This document shows, piece by piece, positions 62,242 through 64,000 of a DNA stretch of 64,000 nt. Each line of letters opens with the position of its first letter. The stretch's first letter is position 1. Origin of the DNA: Lachnospiraceae bacterium (GTDB lineage: Bacteria; Bacillota; Clostridia; Lachnospirales; Lachnospiraceae); assembly GCA_022792885.1 (NCBI GenBank), contig JAAWBX010000037.1, positions 1 through 64,000 of the forward strand, read 5' to 3'. The notes below the pieces were generated by a model. It was not told where the DNA came from and did no database searches. It saw only the letters and a program-made list of their open reading frames with translations. The translations under genes and the position numbers were made by a program.

Positions 62242-62996
62242 CTTCCGTTTTCCCCCATCTTGTTTATCATGGAAGCCAGATACCCGGCTCCAAACCCGTT
62301 ATCGATATTCACCACGCTGACGCCACTCGCACAGGAATTTAACATGGATAACAGGGCGCTTAAACCGCCGAAACTGGCCCCGTATCCGACGCTGGTGGGA
62401 ACGGCAATAACCGGGCAATCCACCAGTCCGCCTACCACGCTGGCCAGCGCGCCCTCCATCCCGGCCGCCACGACCACGGCCCGAGCGCTCAAAAACGGCT
62501 CCAGATTCGACAACAGCCGGTGCAGGCCCGCCACCCCTACATCATACACGCGAGTCACGCGGTTCCCCATAGCTTCCGCCGTCAAGGCCGCTTCCTCACA
62601 GACCGGCATGTCGCTGGTCCCGCCGGACGCCACCACGATCGAACCGACCTTCTGTCGTTCCGCCGGATTGGCGATCGCCAGCCGGGGCCTTTCATAATAA
62701 TCGAAAGGGATACGTCCCCGCAAATATTCGGCGCCCTCCTTTGAAAACCGGGTCACAAGAATATTGGAAGCGCCGTTTTCCATCATATTCTTTACGATCC
62801 CCTCCACCTCCTCGGGCGTCTTATTCTGACCGAAAATCACTTCGCAGGCGCCCTGGCGCACCCCCCGATGGTGATCCACCTTCGCATACCCGAGATCCTC
62901 AAAAGGTTTCCGCTTCATCTGAAGCATGGCCTCCTCCACGGAGCAGCGCCCTTCCCGCACCTTCTCCAAAAGCTCCCTCACCGCATCCTTCTCCAC
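62238..62996 (-). CDS. larB: Nickel-pincer cofactor carboxylase LarB
   Basis: A 252-residue LarB that carboxylates and hydrolyses nicotinic acid adenine dinucleotide in the first step of the pathway. The AIR carboxylase-like core (VVASGGTSDMPVCEEAALTA, VVVAAGMEGALASVVGGLVD and VPTSVGYGASFGGLSALLSM) and the N-terminal HHRGVRQGACEVIFG are complete. It lies three bases from larE and overlaps larC. Confidence 0.94.
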   Translation of the reverse strand: MEKDAVRELLEKVREGRCSVEEAMLQMKRKPFEDLGYAKVDHHRGVRQGACEVIFGQNKTPEEVEGIVKNMMENGASNILVTRFSKEGAEYLRGRIPFDYYERPRLAIANPAERQKVGSIVVASGGTSDMPVCEEAALTAEAMGNRVTRVYDVGVAGLHRLLSNLEPFLSARAVVVAAGMEGALASVVGGLVDCPVIAVPTSVGYGASFGGLSALLSMLNSCASGVSVVNIDNGFGAGYLASMINKMGENGR

Positions 62997-62999
62997 TGC

Positions 63000-63755
63000 T
63001 TAATCCCCTCCTTTCCTCGGCGTCAAATCCAAAAGCACCTCAATCCCGTCTCCTCTCAGACATTCCAGCAGTTCCTCCCTGCGTTCAAACGCTTTCGGCA
63101 GAAATGCTTCCGTAAATTGAAGCTTCAGCGCGCCGTCCAAAATCCTCACGCGAAAATCCGTAAACCCTTTTTCAAACAATTTTTCCTCCGAAGCCTCAAC
63201 GCGCGACAAAAGGGAATGTGTAATCCGCATCCCGGTCGGAACCCGGGTGGCCAGACAGGCATATGCCGGCTTGTCCCAGGTAAAAAGCCCGTATTTTTTC
63301 GACTCCTCCCGGATCCGGGCTTTGGTAAGCCCGCACTCCCGCAAGGGCGAACGGATCCCCATCTCCTCCAAAGCCCGCATCCCGGGACGGTCCCCCGCCT
63401 CGTCCGACGCATTGGTCCCGTCTAACACAACCGGATAGCCGTCCTCCTTCGCCGCCCGACAGATCTCCGAAAAGATCGCCTGTTTGCAGTGATAGCATCG
63501 GTCAGCCGGATTCTCCGCTACCTTCGGCCGATCCAGTATCCGGCAATCGATCCTGCAAAGCCCGGCTCCGAGAAGCTCCGCCGCTTTCCTGGCATCTCGC
63601 CATTCGAACTCGGGCTGAAAAACCGTTTTTACATAATAAGCCATAACCCGTTTCCCATAGCGCATCGCCATGGCAAGCAGGTAAACCGAATCCACCCCGC
63701 CGGAAAACGCCACGGCCGTCTCCGGATTCGCTTCAAAAAATTCCTTCAGCGTCAT
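63000..63755 (-). CDS. larE: Nickel-pincer cofactor sulfur transferase LarE
   Basis: A 251-residue LarE that adds sulfur to the pyridinium precursor. The PP-loop AVAFSGGVDSVYLLAMA (about 14-30), DGTNASDEAGDRPG and the RCYHCKQAIF segment are visible. The cysteine of that segment matches a position involved in sulfur transfer in some LarE proteins, either sacrificial or cluster-binding. It is first of larE-larB-larC, seven bases downstream of the MATE gene. Confidence 0.92.
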   Translation of the reverse strand: MTLKEFFEANPETAVAFSGGVDSVYLLAMAMRYGKRVMAYYVKTVFQPEFEWRDARKAAELLGAGLCRIDCRILDRPKVAENPADRCYHCKQAIFSEICRAAKEDGYPVVLDGTNASDEAGDRPGMRALEEMGIRSPLRECGLTKARIREESKKYGLFTWDKPAYACLATRVPTGMRITHSLLSRVEASEEKLFEKGFTDFRVRILDGALKLQFTEAFLPKAFERREELLECLRGDGIEVLLDLTPRKGGD

Positions 63756-63761
63756 TTCTTC

Positions 63762-64000
63762 TCACTTTCTGTCCATATAATGGATCCAGTCCACCTTCTT
63801 ATAATAAAACAATAAAACCAGAGAACTAACTGCCCAGGTAACCGGATACGCCCAAAATACCATCTGAATATCCCGGGTCAGCGGAATCGTAACCGACAGC
63901 CAGAGCACACGCAGGACACACCAGCTCAGGATAATCACAAACATGGGAATATGGGAGATTCCGGCCCCCCGCAAAGCCCCCGCGACCCCCTGAGAGATCG
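63762..64000 (-). CDS. MATE family efflux transporter, C-terminal end (gene continues past the window)
   Basis: Seventy-eight codons plus stop of a multidrug and toxic compound extrusion (MATE/NorM) protein. The frame is open to the window edge and reads QGVAGALRGAGISHIPM, a conserved MATE loop, followed by two helices and a short basic tail (HYMDRK). An apparent start within the fragment is not the true one. It ends seven bases before larE, so the lar genes may share its transcript. Confidence 0.8.
   Translation of the reverse strand, partial: ISQGVAGALRGAGISHIPMFVIILSWCVLRVLWLSVTIPLTRDIQMVFWAYPVTWAVSSLVLLFYYKKVDWIHYMDRK

Noticed and set aside
61189..62697. A 502-codon plus-strand open frame with a Met/His-rich stretch
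   Set aside because: The stretch is the complement of the LarC histidine tract; larC and larB explain the DNA fully.

Overview
The window comes from an endospore-forming anaerobic member of the Firmicutes, most likely a Lachnospiraceae-type Clostridia. The grounds are a complete eight-gene spoIIIA operon, spo0A and spoIVB beside recN, the electron-bifurcating NfnAB pair, a flavodiiron protein carrying its own rubredoxin, the GGGtGRT/NifU-like pair, and strong AGGAGG ribosome binding sites. I saw no tRNA, rRNA, CRISPR array, integrase, phage gene or intact insertion sequence. Most of the window is stable chromosome with small scars of gene decay.

Layout. 1-2.45 kb: the end of a 46-bp tandem repeat array, a split ThrE-type exporter, and a wrecked P-type ATPase pseudogene. 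2.45-6.8 kb (minus): a zinc-ribbon membrane protein, glgA with a diverged single copy of the same repeat in its leader, spo0A and spoIVB. 6.8-15.4 kb (minus): the clostridial housekeeping operon nusB-xseA-xseB-ispA-dxs-tlyA-nadK-argR-recN. 15.4-21.1 kb (minus): an asp23-like gene and spoIIIAA-AH behind a SigE-like promoter. 21.3-22.8 kb: a Nudix hydrolase, a structured non-coding element and decayed Rpn-transposase/XRE fragments. 22.8-25.6 kb: nfnA-nfnB-rlmH. 25.6-31 kb: a hydroxyacyl-CoA dehydrogenase, a 1,116-residue DUF4062-STAND-propeller protein and a solitary leuB. 31-37.3 kb: an AI-2E family permease, a large secreted transglutaminase-like surface protein and a DMT permease.

37.4-43.5 kb: an M20 amidohydrolase, an unknown protein, a two-component system whose sensor carries a CxxCH haem-type motif, coaX and a PHP phosphoesterase. 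43.6-48.9 kb (minus): an iron alcohol dehydrogenase, an SCP2-like protein and a class III aminotransferase that look like one cassette, then a secreted flavin-dependent reductase with its own promoter. 49.1-55.6 kb (minus): gap-pgk-tpiA-gpmI followed directly by the NifU-like and GGGtGRT genes. 55.7-60.9 kb: a YbaK-type deacylase, an M29 aminopeptidase, a HisJ-type PHP phosphatase, a DUF4358 lipoprotein and a four-module flavodiiron protein. 60.98-64 kb (minus): larE-larB-larC for the nickel-pincer cofactor, behind the end of a MATE transporter gene.

How the parts fit: the sporulation genes cover commitment (Spo0A), the forespore feeding channel (SpoIIIA) and the SpoIVB signal. The metabolic genes describe a glycolytic fermenter that manages reduced ferredoxin/NAD(P)H and scavenges oxygen. 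The least explained element is the DUF4062-STAND protein. Next come the haem-motif sensor kinase, the GGGtGRT pair attached to glycolysis, and the repeat shared by the thrE and glgA leaders.
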